Shown: positions 23,649 through 31,765, numbered from the stretch's first letter. The stretch is DNA of 64,000 nt from Deltaproteobacteria bacterium (GCA_028818755.1 JAPPNF010000136.1:1-64000); one strand, 5' to 3'. Numbers and translations: made by a program. Notes: a model not told the origin generated them from the letters alone.

Positions 23649-24806
23649 TTAGAGCCGGAAGAAATCGACGGCGTTGGCGGCCACCATCCGGTGGCGCTCG
23701 TCGGCGGGCACGCCCTGCATCTGCGAGTCCAAGAGCTGCATGGAACGGGGCCAGCGCGTGACGATGTGGGGGAAGTCGCTGCCCCACATCATGCGGTCGA
23801 CGCCCACGTCGTGGCGCAGGCGCACGCCCACGTGGTCCTCGAAGAAGCCCCAGTAGGCGTGCTCCCTGAGGTACTCGCTGGGAAGGCGCTTGAGCCGCGG
23901 CAGGCCCATCTGTCGCTCGGCCCAGAACCGGTTGGTGGTGTACTCGTGGTCGATCTGCTCGTAGAAGTAGGGCAGCCAGCCGACGTTGTTCTCCGCCCAA
24001 TAGATCCGCAGTCTGGGGAAGCGGTCGAAGATCCCGGCCACCACCATCTGGCTGGCCTCCACCGAGCCCGAGTGGTACGGACCCTGCCGGGCCAGGCGCT
24101 GCACGAAGTCGGTGGGCGGGCGTCGCTCGCCCGGAGGCTCCTGGGAGTAGTTGAAGAGCGGCGTCTCGCGGGTGCCGACCTTGGTCGGGAACGAGGTGTG
24201 CACCGTCAGCGGCATGTCGAGATCCAGCGCCGCGGCCCAGAGGCGGTCGTCCTCCGCCGAGGGGAAGCCCCGGCCGCTGGGATAGGTGGCCAGCCAGGCC
24301 GCCTTGAAGCCCAGGCGCTTGCAGTGCTCCAGCTCGGCGATGTCGTCTTCCACGCCGCGGTTGGGAAGGATGCCGACGCCGATCAGCCGCTCCGGGTCCA
24401 CGGCGCAGTACTCTTCCGCCATGAACTCGTTGAAGTGATGGATGATGCCGGTGAAGGCGTCCCGGTCGCGGATGGCGGGATTGCGGATCTCCAGCGCGTA
24501 CAGCACCTCGGCGTCAACGCCGTCCTGGTCCTGTTCCCGCAACCGCTGCTCGGCGGAACCGCAGCCGGGCGTGTTGTCGAAGTCGATGATCGCGGGATTG
24601 AACTCTTCCGGCGGCCGTCCGCCGTAGAAGCTGGTGCCGCCGTACACCAGGGGTCGCCCCTCCCGCTGCAGCCCGTCGTGGCCGTTGGGGAGGCGGATCC
24701 TTCGCGAGGCCCGGTCGCGGTACTGCTCCGGGATGCGGTGCCGCCAGAAGTCCGGGGGCGCCTCGAAATGGCTGTCCGCGGAAACGTGCCGGTAGCCTCG
24801 TGCCAT
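23649..24806 (-). CDS. Amidohydrolase-family metal-dependent hydrolase (ACMSD-like)
   Basis: This is a 385-residue TIM-barrel amidohydrolase. The N-terminal metal site is HVSADSHFEAP, a D-x-H variant of the subgroup that includes aminocarboxymuconate-semialdehyde decarboxylase and the phthalate and orsellinate decarboxylases. TVHTSFPTK supplies the middle His. MMWGSDFPHIVTRWP is the C-terminal aspartate motif (GSDFPH), and YWAENNVGWLPYFYEQ is a family hallmark. It probably decarboxylates or hydrolyses an aromatic or muconate-type acid. The neighbouring second amidohydrolase, cupin and VOC genes on the same strand suggest one catabolic operon. Confidence 0.9.
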   Translation of the reverse strand: MARGYRHVSADSHFEAPPDFWRHRIPEQYRDRASRRIRLPNGHDGLQREGRPLVYGGTSFYGGRPPEEFNPAIIDFDNTPGCGSAEQRLREQDQDGVDAEVLYALEIRNPAIRDRDAFTGIIHHFNEFMAEEYCAVDPERLIGVGILPNRGVEDDIAELEHCKRLGFKAAWLATYPSGRGFPSAEDDRLWAAALDLDMPLTVHTSFPTKVGTRETPLFNYSQEPPGERRPPTDFVQRLARQGPYHSGSVEASQMVVAGIFDRFPRLRIYWAENNVGWLPYFYEQIDHEYTTNRFWAERQMGLPRLKRLPSEYLREHAYWGFFEDHVGVRLRHDVGVDRMMWGSDFPHIVTRWPRSMQLLDSQMQGVPADERHRMVAANAVDFFRL

Positions 24807-24819
24807 GGCGTGGTGCCCC

Positions 24820-25665
24820 CTACTTGGACTCTGAGGCCGGCCAGTCCAGCCACTCGGCGATGGCCCGCCCCAGGATCCACTCCTTCTCGTCTTCGGTGAG
24901 GTTGTCCAGTTCCTCGGTGAACAGCGTCAGCGCCTGGCGGTAGGGACAGGGCAGGTGCGACAGGTCGGTGCCCCAGAACACGCGCCTGGGCCCGAAGGCG
25001 TCGACCACGCGGCGGATCTGCGGGTGGAGCGACGGATAGGGGTATTCCTCCGTGGAGTAGCACGGCAGCGCGGAGGCCTTCACCGCCACGTTGGGCAGGG
25101 GCGCCAGCTTGAGGAGGCCGTCGATGATGGGGCCCAGCGGTTTTCCTACCAGGCTGGTGTTGAGGCCCATGTGGTCGATGCACAGCCGCAGCCCCGGGTG
25201 GCGCGCGGCCACCGCGGCGAGTTGCGGCAGATGGTGCGGCGCCAGCGCCATGACCGGGACGTCATGGCGCTCGGCCGCCGCCCAGAACCAGTCGATGGTG
25301 CCGTCGTCGAGCCAGGTACGGTAACGGCCGCGATGGAAAGTGAGGCGGATGCCCAGCATGCCCGGCTGGTCCTTCCACGCGGCCATGCGCTCCCGGCTTT
25401 CGGGCGCGTCCAGGGTCAGCCGGCCCATGACCTTGAAGCGGTCGGGGTGGAGACGCGCCGCCTCCAGCGAGGTGTCGTTGCGGTCCGATTCCCAGGTGGG
25501 CGGCACCAGCACGGCGCGGGCGACTCCGGCGCCGTCCATCTCGCGCAGCAGCTCCTCGTGCCCGAGGGGCTCGGGGCGGTGGGGCTTGGCCGCATCCACC
25601 CGGTCCCAGGGCTTGTCGGGGGTCTCGGGCGCCCAGATGTGAACCTGTGAGTCGATGATCAGCAT
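24820..25665 (-). CDS. Amidohydrolase (2-pyrone-4,6-dicarboxylate hydrolase/LigI-like)
   Basis: This is a 281-residue TIM-barrel hydrolase starting MLIIDSQVHIWAPETP (D-x-x-V-H-I-W, the LigI/L-fucono-lactonase type metal or lactone site). LRLCIDHMGLNTS and RVFWGTDLSHLPCPYR (GTD motif) supply the other active-site groups. Relatives open lactones or hydrolyse ring products such as pyrone dicarboxylate. It ends 13 bases before the other amidohydrolase gene starts, so the two are co-expressed and may act in sequence. ATG 25665 lies 28 bases beyond the cupin gene stop. Confidence 0.88.
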   Translation of the reverse strand: MLIIDSQVHIWAPETPDKPWDRVDAAKPHRPEPLGHEELLREMDGAGVARAVLVPPTWESDRNDTSLEAARLHPDRFKVMGRLTLDAPESRERMAAWKDQPGMLGIRLTFHRGRYRTWLDDGTIDWFWAAAERHDVPVMALAPHHLPQLAAVAARHPGLRLCIDHMGLNTSLVGKPLGPIIDGLLKLAPLPNVAVKASALPCYSTEEYPYPSLHPQIRRVVDAFGPRRVFWGTDLSHLPCPYRQALTLFTEELDNLTEDEKEWILGRAIAEWLDWPASESK

Positions 25666-25693
25666 GACCGGCAGGCCCCGCCCCGGTGGTTGG

Positions 25694-26866
25694 TTACGGC
25701 GCCGCCTGCGTTTCGGCGTCCCGGTAGGTCCACTGAAAATCGCGGTTGCGGTAGACCTCGTCGGGCATCAGGCTGGTAAGCTGCCGCTTGTCTAACTCTG
25801 CCTCGAAGCGCTCCCGGATCGACGAATCCTCGTCTGCGTATTCGATCTGGTCCCTGGCGCGGTCCTCGACCTTCTCGGCGTGGCCGCGGAACTGCCGGGG
25901 CGGGTGCAGCGCCAGGTAGCGCGCCGGGGTGCCGCCGGCGTTGAAGTGCTGGTGGAACCACTTGCCGGGGGGCACGAACATGCTGGCCTCGTGCCACGGC
26001 GCCACCACCTTCCGCTTCCCTTCCTCCCACAGGATGGAGTAGCCCTCCCCCGCGGGGATGACGATGACCCGGCCCGGGCCGTGCCGGTGGGCCTTCTTGT
26101 AGGTGCGGGAGGGGAACACCGACATGTGGCAGGACATCTCGGAGTTGGGAAAGGTCATTAGCACACTGTGGCCGCCCGCGCCCCGGCGGCTGCTGCGGTT
26201 GAGCTTGTTCCAGGAGCCCATGTCGGGGAAGAAGTTGCCGTACCAGAAGATGCCGCTGCGGCCGCCCCAGGTCCGAGACGGGTCGCCGTCGCGCACCAGC
26301 TTGGCCTCGGAGTAGAGTTGGCCGCCGTTGGAAAGGAAGTCCTCCCCCTCGTGCCGGTTGTTGAAGAAGAACGAGGGGTCGGTGTTGAGCGACATCGCCA
26401 GCGGCAGGTAGCTGTAGCGCAGCAGCCGCACGGGCTGGTCGCCGCGCATGTTGCTCATGGTGTGGTGGTAGTTGTGCGGCACCTGGAACAGGCTCCGGGG
26501 CTGCCATTCGAAGCTCGTCCTGGAGCCGTTGTCGCCCGGCCACACCGTGGTCACGCCATGGCCCTGGAGCACGTAGACCAGCTCGTCGAGGGCGAACTTC
26601 AGCGGCGGCAGGGTCTCGCCGGGAGGGATCTCCTGCACCATGGCGGAGGTGACCCCCTCCTGCCCGACGAGCTGGATGAAGGCGCTCTCGCACCCTCGTT
26701 CCTCCCACCACCCCAGTTCCACCGTGCGCAGGTCCTTGATGAAGTAGCCCCGGTGAATCGGCACCCCGGTGGAGGCCATCCAGTCGTCGTAGGTGTATTC
26801 CTTGACCTCCAGCTCGGGGGGGACGGAATCGTCGGAAGTCGTGTCGGCTTCAACCTGCTGCGTCAT
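25694..26866 (-). CDS. Double-cupin protein, gentisate 1,2-dioxygenase-like
   Basis: This is a 390-residue bicupin. The first cupin spans residues 70-150 (PGETLPPLKFALDELVYVLQG ... VPHNYHHTMSN). The second spans 245-320 (SRTYKKAHRHGPGRVIVIPAGEGYSILWEEG ... FVPPGKWFHQHFNAGG), with a full His/His/Glu-like set in KAHRHG and QHFN. The layout resembles gentisate/salicylate dioxygenases and related cupin oxygenases, but the N-terminal cupin has lost its first histidines (PPLKFALDE). It is probably an Fe(II) ring-cleaving or oxidising enzyme of the same operon as the amidohydrolases. GGAGAAACGAT precedes ATG 26866. Confidence 0.82.
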   Translation of the reverse strand: MTQQVEADTTSDDSVPPELEVKEYTYDDWMASTGVPIHRGYFIKDLRTVELGWWEERGCESAFIQLVGQEGVTSAMVQEIPPGETLPPLKFALDELVYVLQGHGVTTVWPGDNGSRTSFEWQPRSLFQVPHNYHHTMSNMRGDQPVRLLRYSYLPLAMSLNTDPSFFFNNRHEGEDFLSNGGQLYSEAKLVRDGDPSRTWGGRSGIFWYGNFFPDMGSWNKLNRSSRRGAGGHSVLMTFPNSEMSCHMSVFPSRTYKKAHRHGPGRVIVIPAGEGYSILWEEGKRKVVAPWHEASMFVPPGKWFHQHFNAGGTPARYLALHPPRQFRGHAEKVEDRARDQIEYADEDSSIRERFEAELDKRQLTSLMPDEVYRNRDFQWTYRDAETQAAP

Positions 26867-26953
26867 CTATCGTTTCTCCTTGCACTGGTCTTCGCGCCGT
26901 CCCGCCGGACCCCGGACCGAGTCCGGGTCGACGGGAGGGGGTGAGTTGTCCTG

Positions 26954-27379
26954 CTACGAATCAGCCACCTCGTCGAACGAGGGCTCGGGCATGCCGTCCT
27001 TCCAGGTCGGATCGCGGAGCTCCAGGCGGTTGCCGCTGGGGTCCGTGAAATAGAGCTCCCGCCCGGGGAAGTAGCCGCCCTTGCGGTAGTAGAGCTCCAC
27101 GACGTCCACTTTCTTCTCCTTGAACACCTTGCACGCCTCGTTCAGGGTCTCGGGGCTGACCGTGAACGAATGGTGGACGCGGTCGTCCTCCGGCTTGTCC
27201 GGCAGTTCCCGGCGCTCGCACAGGAGAATGTTGTGATCGCCCACGTTGAAGCACGCCATGACGTTGTTGGAGAGCCGGCCCAGGTTCTTGAGCCCGAGCA
27301 GATCGCCGTAGAACTTCTCAGCCTCGCCCAGGTCGTTCACGGGAATGGACCAATGCGTAACCCCTTCGATCTTGAGCAT
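26954..27379 (-). CDS. VOC-family protein (glyoxalase/extradiol dioxygenase-like)
   Basis: This is a 141-residue vicinal-oxygen-chelate protein. Two beta-alpha-beta-beta-beta modules are visible: VTHWSIPVNDLGEAEKFYGDLLGLKNL (first, metal His in THW) and VHHSFTVSPETLNEACKVFKEK (second), ending ELYFTDPSGNRLELRDP with the C-terminal Glu ligand. GGAG lies before ATG 27379, so the longer frame is rejected. It is the first gene of the minus-strand catabolic run 27379-23649. The left end of the Mu-like element lies 103 bases upstream of its start, so the original promoter region may have been partly separated from it. Confidence 0.88.
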   Translation of the reverse strand: MLKIEGVTHWSIPVNDLGEAEKFYGDLLGLKNLGRLSNNVMACFNVGDHNILLCERRELPDKPEDDRVHHSFTVSPETLNEACKVFKEKKVDVVELYYRKGGYFPGRELYFTDPSGNRLELRDPTWKDGMPEPSFDEVADS

Positions 27380-27482
27380 GTGCCTGTCTCCTTTCCTGGT
27401 TTGCCGGCCCCCAACCGCCCGGACCGGGATCACGATATTCTTACGATAGAGAGCCGGCAGGAGGCAACAGGGGGCGGTTATA

Positions 27483-27532
27483 TGTAGGCGGACAAAATAA
27501 ATTGAGAATCGGGACGAAATAAACTGAGAATG
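27483..27532. repeat. Left element end: terminal sequence with two direct transposase-site repeats
   Basis: GACAAAATAAATTGAGAAT (27491-27509) and GACGAAATAAACTGAGAAT (27513-27531) are direct copies 22 bases apart with two differences. They follow the terminal TGTAGGCG. This is the array expected of MuA/TnsB binding sites. Confidence 0.8.
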
Positions 27533-27533
27533 C

Positions 27534-27593
27534 CCCGGAAAATGGCCGTATTTTCCAAGGTGCTTCGCTTGGAAAACGGCGGTTGTTTCCGGG
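27534..27593 (-). terminator. Long hairpin at the end of the lysis operon
   Basis: Nested arms pair CCCGGAAA (27534-27541) with TTTCCGGG (27586-27593), GGCCGT with ACGGC, and TTTTCCAAG (27551-27559) with CTTGGAAAA (27568-27576). It lies after the last lysis gene and just inside the left end, and probably stops transcription before it leaves the element. Confidence 0.55.
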
Positions 27594-27659
27594 CGGGAAC
27601 GGCCCGGAAAAGTCCATCCCCGTCACTCGTCAACTGCACAGGCCTGCCACGCGGCCCAC

Positions 27660-27917
27660 TTACTCTCCCGCACATTCCGCGAACCCCTCACGCCATAGCC
27701 GGATTTCTGCCCGGCATACCTTCAGGGTTCGCGCCCATGCCTCATCTCCCTGTTCCAGACTCAGACCCTTGATCTCGGGATCCTTGGTAGGGCACCGGAT
27801 CGTAGGTGCAGCCAGTGGGCACGGCACCCGGATGATTTTTTCGATTGTCTGCGGTGTGGATGATGCGCAGCCCGCAAGGGCGAGCACCAGGATCAGCGCT
27901 TGCAGCCGGGCCGACAT
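27660..27917 (-). CDS. Outer-membrane lipoprotein, Rz1-like o-spanin
   Basis: This is an 85-residue lipoprotein: MSARLQALILVLALAGCASS is a signal with the lipobox LAGC, cleaved before the cysteine. The mature part is short and has several prolines and cysteines (PCPLAAPTIRCPTKDPEI), as in Rz1. Its start overlaps the 3' end of the putative i-spanin gene by 25 bases in another frame, the classic Rz/Rz1 layout. Together they would fuse inner and outer membranes in the last step of lysis of a Gram-negative host. Last gene of the left arm. Confidence 0.72.
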   Translation of the reverse strand: MSARLQALILVLALAGCASSTPQTIEKIIRVPCPLAAPTIRCPTKDPEIKGLSLEQGDEAWARTLKVCRAEIRLWREGFAECAGE

Positions 27918-28216
27918 TGAATTCCAGAGGGCGGTGGAGCGATTGCGGTGCGTACAGCTCTGAGCTCCGCTTCGAGTTGCGCCCTGACCTTGACTTCTCG
28001 GGCACGGGCGTTGGCGTTGAGCTGGCGCTCGCGCTTTAGTGCCGTTGCGTTCTGTTGCGCGATAACTGCACGACGCGCCGCCTCCGCCTTGGCATAGCCG
28101 CCGTTCGAGATGGACTGGACTCCGGCCAAGAAGATGCCGCTGATGACCGCCACGATGACGCCGCCCGCCAGCAGCTTGGTGCCCAAGCCGATGCCACCTG
28201 CAGCGAAAGGGATCAT
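27893..28216 (-). CDS. Rz-like i-spanin
   Basis: This is a 107-residue protein with one N-terminal transmembrane helix (LLAGGVIVAVISGIFLAGV, residues about 15-33). A long charged helix follows, rich in Ala, Arg and Glu (KAEAARRAVIAQQNATALKRER ... AREVKVRAQLEAELRAV), that would span the periplasm as a coiled coil. This is the i-spanin shape. ATG 28216 overlaps the transglycosylase stop in ATGA, and the o-spanin gene begins inside its 3' end. Confidence 0.72.
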   Translation of the reverse strand: MIPFAAGGIGLGTKLLAGGVIVAVISGIFLAGVQSISNGGYAKAEAARRAVIAQQNATALKRERQLNANARAREVKVRAQLEAELRAVRTAIAPPPSGIQCRPGCKR

Positions 28217-28821
28217 TGGATAAGTTCCTGACTCCGACGCCGACGCACGTTGTCCTCCACGCGAAATGTGTATGCGATGGTTTCGGCCGAGTGCTTGCCG
28301 GTGATTTGGTGCAGGAACGGCGCGATGTCCTCGAAACAGGACCGGCCGCCCGAGAGGGTCTGTGCCTTGATGATGCTACCAGCGCCGGCGTTGTAGCTGG
28401 CGACCGCCAACCGCCACCGACACCAGTGGGTCCGAGGATACGCCCATATCCCGAACATCCGTGCCATGTAGCGTGCGGCGAGTTCCGCGTTGGTCTTGCC
28501 GTCGCGGAGCTTCCCCCGTATCTGGCCTCTCAGCAGGCCCCGAGCCTTGCCCCGGGCGTCGCGCTTGGCCACCAGCTCAAGGGCCGTCGCCGGCATGACC
28601 TGGCACAGACCGATCGCGCCGACAGGAGACTCCGCGTCCGCCTTGAGGTTTGATTCCGCTCTGCATTGCTCTACGAGGAGATCAGGATTGGAGCGATAGG
28701 GCTCAGGCCAGTGTCGCTTGGCCGCCCACATGATGAGCAACTCGGGCATCTCGCCGGTATGGGCCACCGTGTTGGGAAGGATCAACACCGCCGCGAGGAT
28801 GGCAGCCATCGCGTAGCGCAT
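28213..28821 (-). CDS. Lytic transglycosylase (SLT-domain endolysin)
   Basis: This is a 202-residue lysozyme-like transglycosylase. An N-terminal hydrophobic segment (MRYAMAAILAAVLILPNTVAHT) is a cleavable or signal-anchor-release sequence. The SLT domain has the catalytic glutamate in VEQCRAESNLKADAESPVGAIGLCQVMPATA (E-S-x-L ... G-x-x-Q-x-M-P) and VASYNAGAGSI near residue 140. It cuts peptidoglycan glycan strands in the periplasm. An exported endolysin of this kind (SAR or signal type) would need only a small holin. It is followed directly by the spanin genes. Confidence 0.88.
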   Translation of the reverse strand: MRYAMAAILAAVLILPNTVAHTGEMPELLIMWAAKRHWPEPYRSNPDLLVEQCRAESNLKADAESPVGAIGLCQVMPATALELVAKRDARGKARGLLRGQIRGKLRDGKTNAELAARYMARMFGIWAYPRTHWCRWRLAVASYNAGAGSIIKAQTLSGGRSCFEDIAPFLHQITGKHSAETIAYTFRVEDNVRRRRSQELIQ

Positions 28822-28831
28822 GACGAGGACC

Positions 28832-29125
28832 TTAGAGGAGGATCGCTGAGAGAACCCCGAGAGTGACGGCGACGATCTGCTTGACCGTGGCGTTTCGGAG
28901 AATCTGTCCGCCGAGCTGATACCGGGCCGTTATGACCGCTACGTCCTCCGATTTGCTCTCGGCGGCCTCCTTGACGATGGAGTTGGCTTCGTCGAGATTG
29001 GGGCTCATGGTGTATTGACCGAGGCGAGCGGCGGCGGTGAACATGCCGATGACGACCGCGTAGCCGATTACGGCATGGCCGATCTTGGCGAGGGCTCCCG
29101 TTAGATGGGCGGCATCGATTTCCAT
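28832..29125 (-). CDS. Small membrane protein, holin candidate
   Basis: This 97-residue protein has two hydrophobic helices, KIGHAVIGYAVVIGMFTAAA near the N-terminus and VKQIVAVTLGVLSAILL at the C-terminus. Between them is a polar, Glu/Lys-rich linker (DEANSIVKEAAESKSEDV). GGAGG lies seven bases before ATG 29125. Position immediately before the endolysin gene and the small two-helix shape fit a class II holin. The identification rests on context only. No sequence family is recognised. Confidence 0.6.
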   Translation of the reverse strand: MEIDAAHLTGALAKIGHAVIGYAVVIGMFTAAARLGQYTMSPNLDEANSIVKEAAESKSEDVAVITARYQLGGQILRNATVKQIVAVTLGVLSAILL

Positions 29126-29136
29126 GCCCTTTCCTC

Positions 29137-29301
29137 CTATAGCCCCCAGAAGAGGGGTATCCAGGCCGTCCAGCGGCCGACGAAAAACATGATGGCCATG
29201 ACCGCTGGATAGGCTGCCCATCCGGCTTTCACCCTACCCCAGACCTTGCTGCCGAATCGCTTGCCCTTCTTGAGGGCCTTGCCCTTGAGGTCATCGCTCA
29301 T
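29137..29301 (-). CDS. 54-residue membrane protein, second holin or antiholin candidate
   Basis: This is a short gene starting at ATG 29301 with AGGAG nine bases upstream. A strongly basic N-terminus (MSDDLKGKALKKGKRFGSKV) is followed by one hydrophobic helix (AYPAVMAIMFFVGRWTAWIP). Its stop TAG overlaps the ribosome site of the next gene, so translation is likely coupled. The basic-head, one-helix shape resembles small holins or antiholins. It is assigned by position in the lysis cassette. Confidence 0.6.
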   Translation of the reverse strand: MSDDLKGKALKKGKRFGSKVWGRVKAGWAAYPAVMAIMFFVGRWTAWIPLFWGL

Positions 29302-29352
29302 GGGTTCTCCTAACCGCGCGGAGGGTCCAAGCCCCTTTCGGATATGTTTGTA

Positions 29353-30237
29353 TCAATCGGCCTGCATCGCGCCGTCATAGGGGTCGGGGATGTCTCGCAT
29401 CTCCATTCTGGCGCCATGGTAGAAGTTTATTGGGATCGTTTGCTGCATCTCGATGGTCCGGCCGATGTGATTCTTCACATCCTCGAAATAGAAGAAGTGA
29501 GAGCCGCGGTTCCCGACCTCCTGGCGCCTGCCGAAGTCGATCCACAGGTGGCCCTCCAGGGAGAGAACGTAATCCACCAGCACGATCAGGCTGCCCTTCG
29601 TCGCGGTGATTCGAGGCGAGGCGCCCTTGTGGGGGCCGACCGTCTTGCTGATGCTGCGGCCGAGGCTGATGGTTTCCGCCTGACTCTTTGAGCCGCCAAC
29701 GCCGAAGCTCGTCTCCAAGCTCATCGTCTGGCTCAGCGATGCCTTCCCGCCGTACACGTCGCCGCCGACTTCGACGCCGACGGTTGTCGAGACTCCGATT
29801 GTGGCGCTCGCCGACCAGTTGGACTCAATGGTGTTCTGGAGCTCGTAGTCCAACGCCCCGCCGTATTCGGTCGGCGTGTCGGAGTGGTTGATCCACTCAT
29901 CCACGATGGCGGCGTAGGGCTCGCTCGTCTCCTTGACGATCCGGCTCCTGACGGCTCGCTGAAAGAGTTGTACCGGCCGGAGGCCGTAACGGGAGTAGGA
30001 CTGGTCATTCCAGGGCCAGCCCCACTCCGACTTGTCGGCCGTGTAGATGGACTTGGGCCGAACGACTGACCGCCCGTTCTTGTCGGCCCAATTGGCGCGC
30101 AGGCGATCGCGCATCCAGTTCTCATCCCGGCCGAACTTGGTCCGGATGGCGCCCCAATTCGCGTCCTCGCGAACCTCGCCTTCGACGCGGACGGTCGGTC
30201 TCTCTGTCGTGCCTTCGATGATTACTCGGAACGCCAC
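29353..30237 (-). CDS. Beta-rich protein resembling aerolysin-type pore formers, unknown function
   Basis: This is a 294-residue protein. GTG 30237 (VAFRVIIEG) has GGAGG eight bases before it. The middle part (residues about 140-215) alternates Ser/Thr/Gly with hydrophobics: SATIGVSTTVGVEVGGDVYGG, then LSQTMSLETSFGVGGSKSQ and AETISLGRSISKTV. This pattern is typical of the long amphipathic strands and membrane-insertion hairpin of aerolysin/ETX-MTX2 proteins. No signal peptide is visible. It lies between the collagen-Hint genes and the holin candidates, so it would be released by lysis. A tail-fibre-associated binding protein is the main alternative. Confidence 0.5.
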   Translation of the reverse strand: MAFRVIIEGTTERPTVRVEGEVREDANWGAIRTKFGRDENWMRDRLRANWADKNGRSVVRPKSIYTADKSEWGWPWNDQSYSRYGLRPVQLFQRAVRSRIVKETSEPYAAIVDEWINHSDTPTEYGGALDYELQNTIESNWSASATIGVSTTVGVEVGGDVYGGKASLSQTMSLETSFGVGGSKSQAETISLGRSISKTVGPHKGASPRITATKGSLIVLVDYVLSLEGHLWIDFGRRQEVGNRGSHFFYFEDVKNHIGRTIEMQQTIPINFYHGARMEMRDIPDPYDGAMQAD

Positions 30238-30256
30238 GTAGCTATCCTCCCACTCG

Positions 30257-31765
30257 TTACGCCACCGCCTGCCGGGAACCGGTGAAGTAAGCAACCACGT
30301 CCTTGGGGTCGGTCATGGCCGCCGCGGCAGGATCGTATCCAGCCGAGGCCAGAATCCCGCCCTTGAGGATCAGGATTCCTCCCGTTACCGGCGTGAACGT
30401 CGCCACGCCAGCATCCCCAGCTTCACGAATCACCTGTTGTACGGAAACGATTTCGGCACGCCCGCCATCCAGCGTGGCAACTTCACTTCCGACACCGAGA
30501 ACCTTCACATTGCCACGATTCCCGCGATACCAGAGCTCGCGATTTCCGTTGCCGTCAACGATAGGAGTGAATTCCCGATGATCGTTTTGGGCATTCGGCG
30601 AAACGGCCCCGAAGGTGCCATCGGGCAGCAGGAACGGATGGTTGGCCGTGCAGACCACCTCCGTGTCTTTCCCCTGATGCCGGAAGACGATGTGCGTCTC
30701 CGGCTTGCCCTTGTCGCGCAGGAAGCCGTTGTCCAAGGCGACGACCTGGCGCGGTCCGTCTGGCGAAGCGAGCATGTCGCCGACCTGGATATCTTCAACT
30801 ACCTTGAAGCTGCCGTTGGCCATCTTGACTTGCGTTCCGCCAAGGAAGCACTGCTCTTCCTCTTGGTAGGTACGCGTGAGCGTAATGGTGTTGCCGGATT
30901 TGGATATGCTCGCGTTCCGTATTTGGGAGCTACTGCCGCCGGCTCGTGCGTCCTTGACCTTGATAGCGCTCACAGTGAGATCGCGTCCCGGAGGTCCGGG
31001 AGGGCCAGCAGGACCGCGGGGGCCGACGTCGCCGGTGTCGCCCTTGACACCATCCTGCCCGTCAGCGCCATCGTTCCCCGGATCGCCCTTGGGACCGACC
31101 AGCCCACGCTCGCCCTGCGGACCCTGCATCCCGTCTGCGCCCGGAGCGCCGTCCATGCCGTCCGCTCCATCTTCGCCCGGGTCTCCCTTCTCGCCCTTCT
31201 CCCCCTTCATGCCTTGAGGTCCAGCGGGTCCAACAGGCCCACGTGGGCCGATAGGACCCCTGTCTCCCTGCGGGCCTTGGGCACCGTCCATGCCAGCGGG
31301 ACCCTGCGTCCCATCTGCACCATCCTCGCCATCCTGTCCGGGATCGCCTTTCGGCCCTCGGACGCCTTGAGCGCCCATCTCGCCACGAGGCCCTTGCGGA
31401 CCAGCCGGGCCACGCATACCGTTCTCCCCTGGGTCGCCTTTTGGGCCAGCGGGACCGACCATGCCACGTTCGCCCTGAGGACCTCGTTCTCCTTGGGTTC
31501 CGTCGGCGCCAGGTGCTCCATCTGACCCAGCGGGACCGGGATCGCCTTTCGGCCCTGCCGGTCCGGCATCGCCTGGATCACCCTTCGGTCCCTGCATGGT
31601 CGTGGTGACCGCGAGGCCTTGTGTGAGCAGGTCGATTGCCCGGGCCAGCGCGATCAGGCCGTTCGCCAGTGTTTCTTCGGGTGTCTGCTCCGGGCCGGGC
31701 TCTCCGGTCTGTTCAGAGGTTTCCGGTTCGGTCTCTGTCTGGCTTCCGGCGTTCTCATCACTCAT
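30257..31765 (-). CDS. Collagen-like protein with C-terminal Hint (hedgehog/intein-type) domain, copy 2
   Basis: This is a 502-residue protein in three parts. Residues 1-58 are an acidic head and a helical segment ([15 protein letters not shown]) able to nucleate a trimer. Residues about 59-262 are 68 uninterrupted Gly-X-Y triplets. Residues about 306-490 are a Hint domain starting at Cys306 (CFLGGTQVKMANGSFKVVEDI) with the block-B motif CTANHPFLLPDG. There is no terminal His-Asn, so protein splicing is unlikely and hedgehog-type self-cleavage at the cysteine is more likely. GGAAA precedes ATG 31765. It is a diverged tandem duplicate of the gene at 32083-33690. Collagen-like tails are common in phage fibres. 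Confidence 0.82.
   Translation of the reverse strand: MSDENAGSQTETEPETSEQTGEPGPEQTPEETLANGLIALARAIDLLTQGLAVTTTMQGPKGDPGDAGPAGPKGDPGPAGSDGAPGADGTQGERGPQGERGMVGPAGPKGDPGENGMRGPAGPQGPRGEMGAQGVRGPKGDPGQDGEDGADGTQGPAGMDGAQGPQGDRGPIGPRGPVGPAGPQGMKGEKGEKGDPGEDGADGMDGAPGADGMQGPQGERGLVGPKGDPGNDGADGQDGVKGDTGDVGPRGPAGPPGPPGRDLTVSAIKVKDARAGGSSSQIRNASISKSGNTITLTRTYQEEEQCFLGGTQVKMANGSFKVVEDIQVGDMLASPDGPRQVVALDNGFLRDKGKPETHIVFRHQGKDTEVVCTANHPFLLPDGTFGAVSPNAQNDHREFTPIVDGNGNRELWYRGNRGNVKVLGVGSEVATLDGGRAEIVSVQQVIREAGDAGVATFTPVTGGILILKGGILASAGYDPAAAAMTDPKDVVAYFTGSRQAVA

Noticed and set aside
30957-31590. Regular short-period repeats suggesting a CRISPR array or tandem repeat
   Set aside because: The nine-base periodicity is explained by Gly-X-Y codons of the collagen-like gene on the minus strand. 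There are no spacers.
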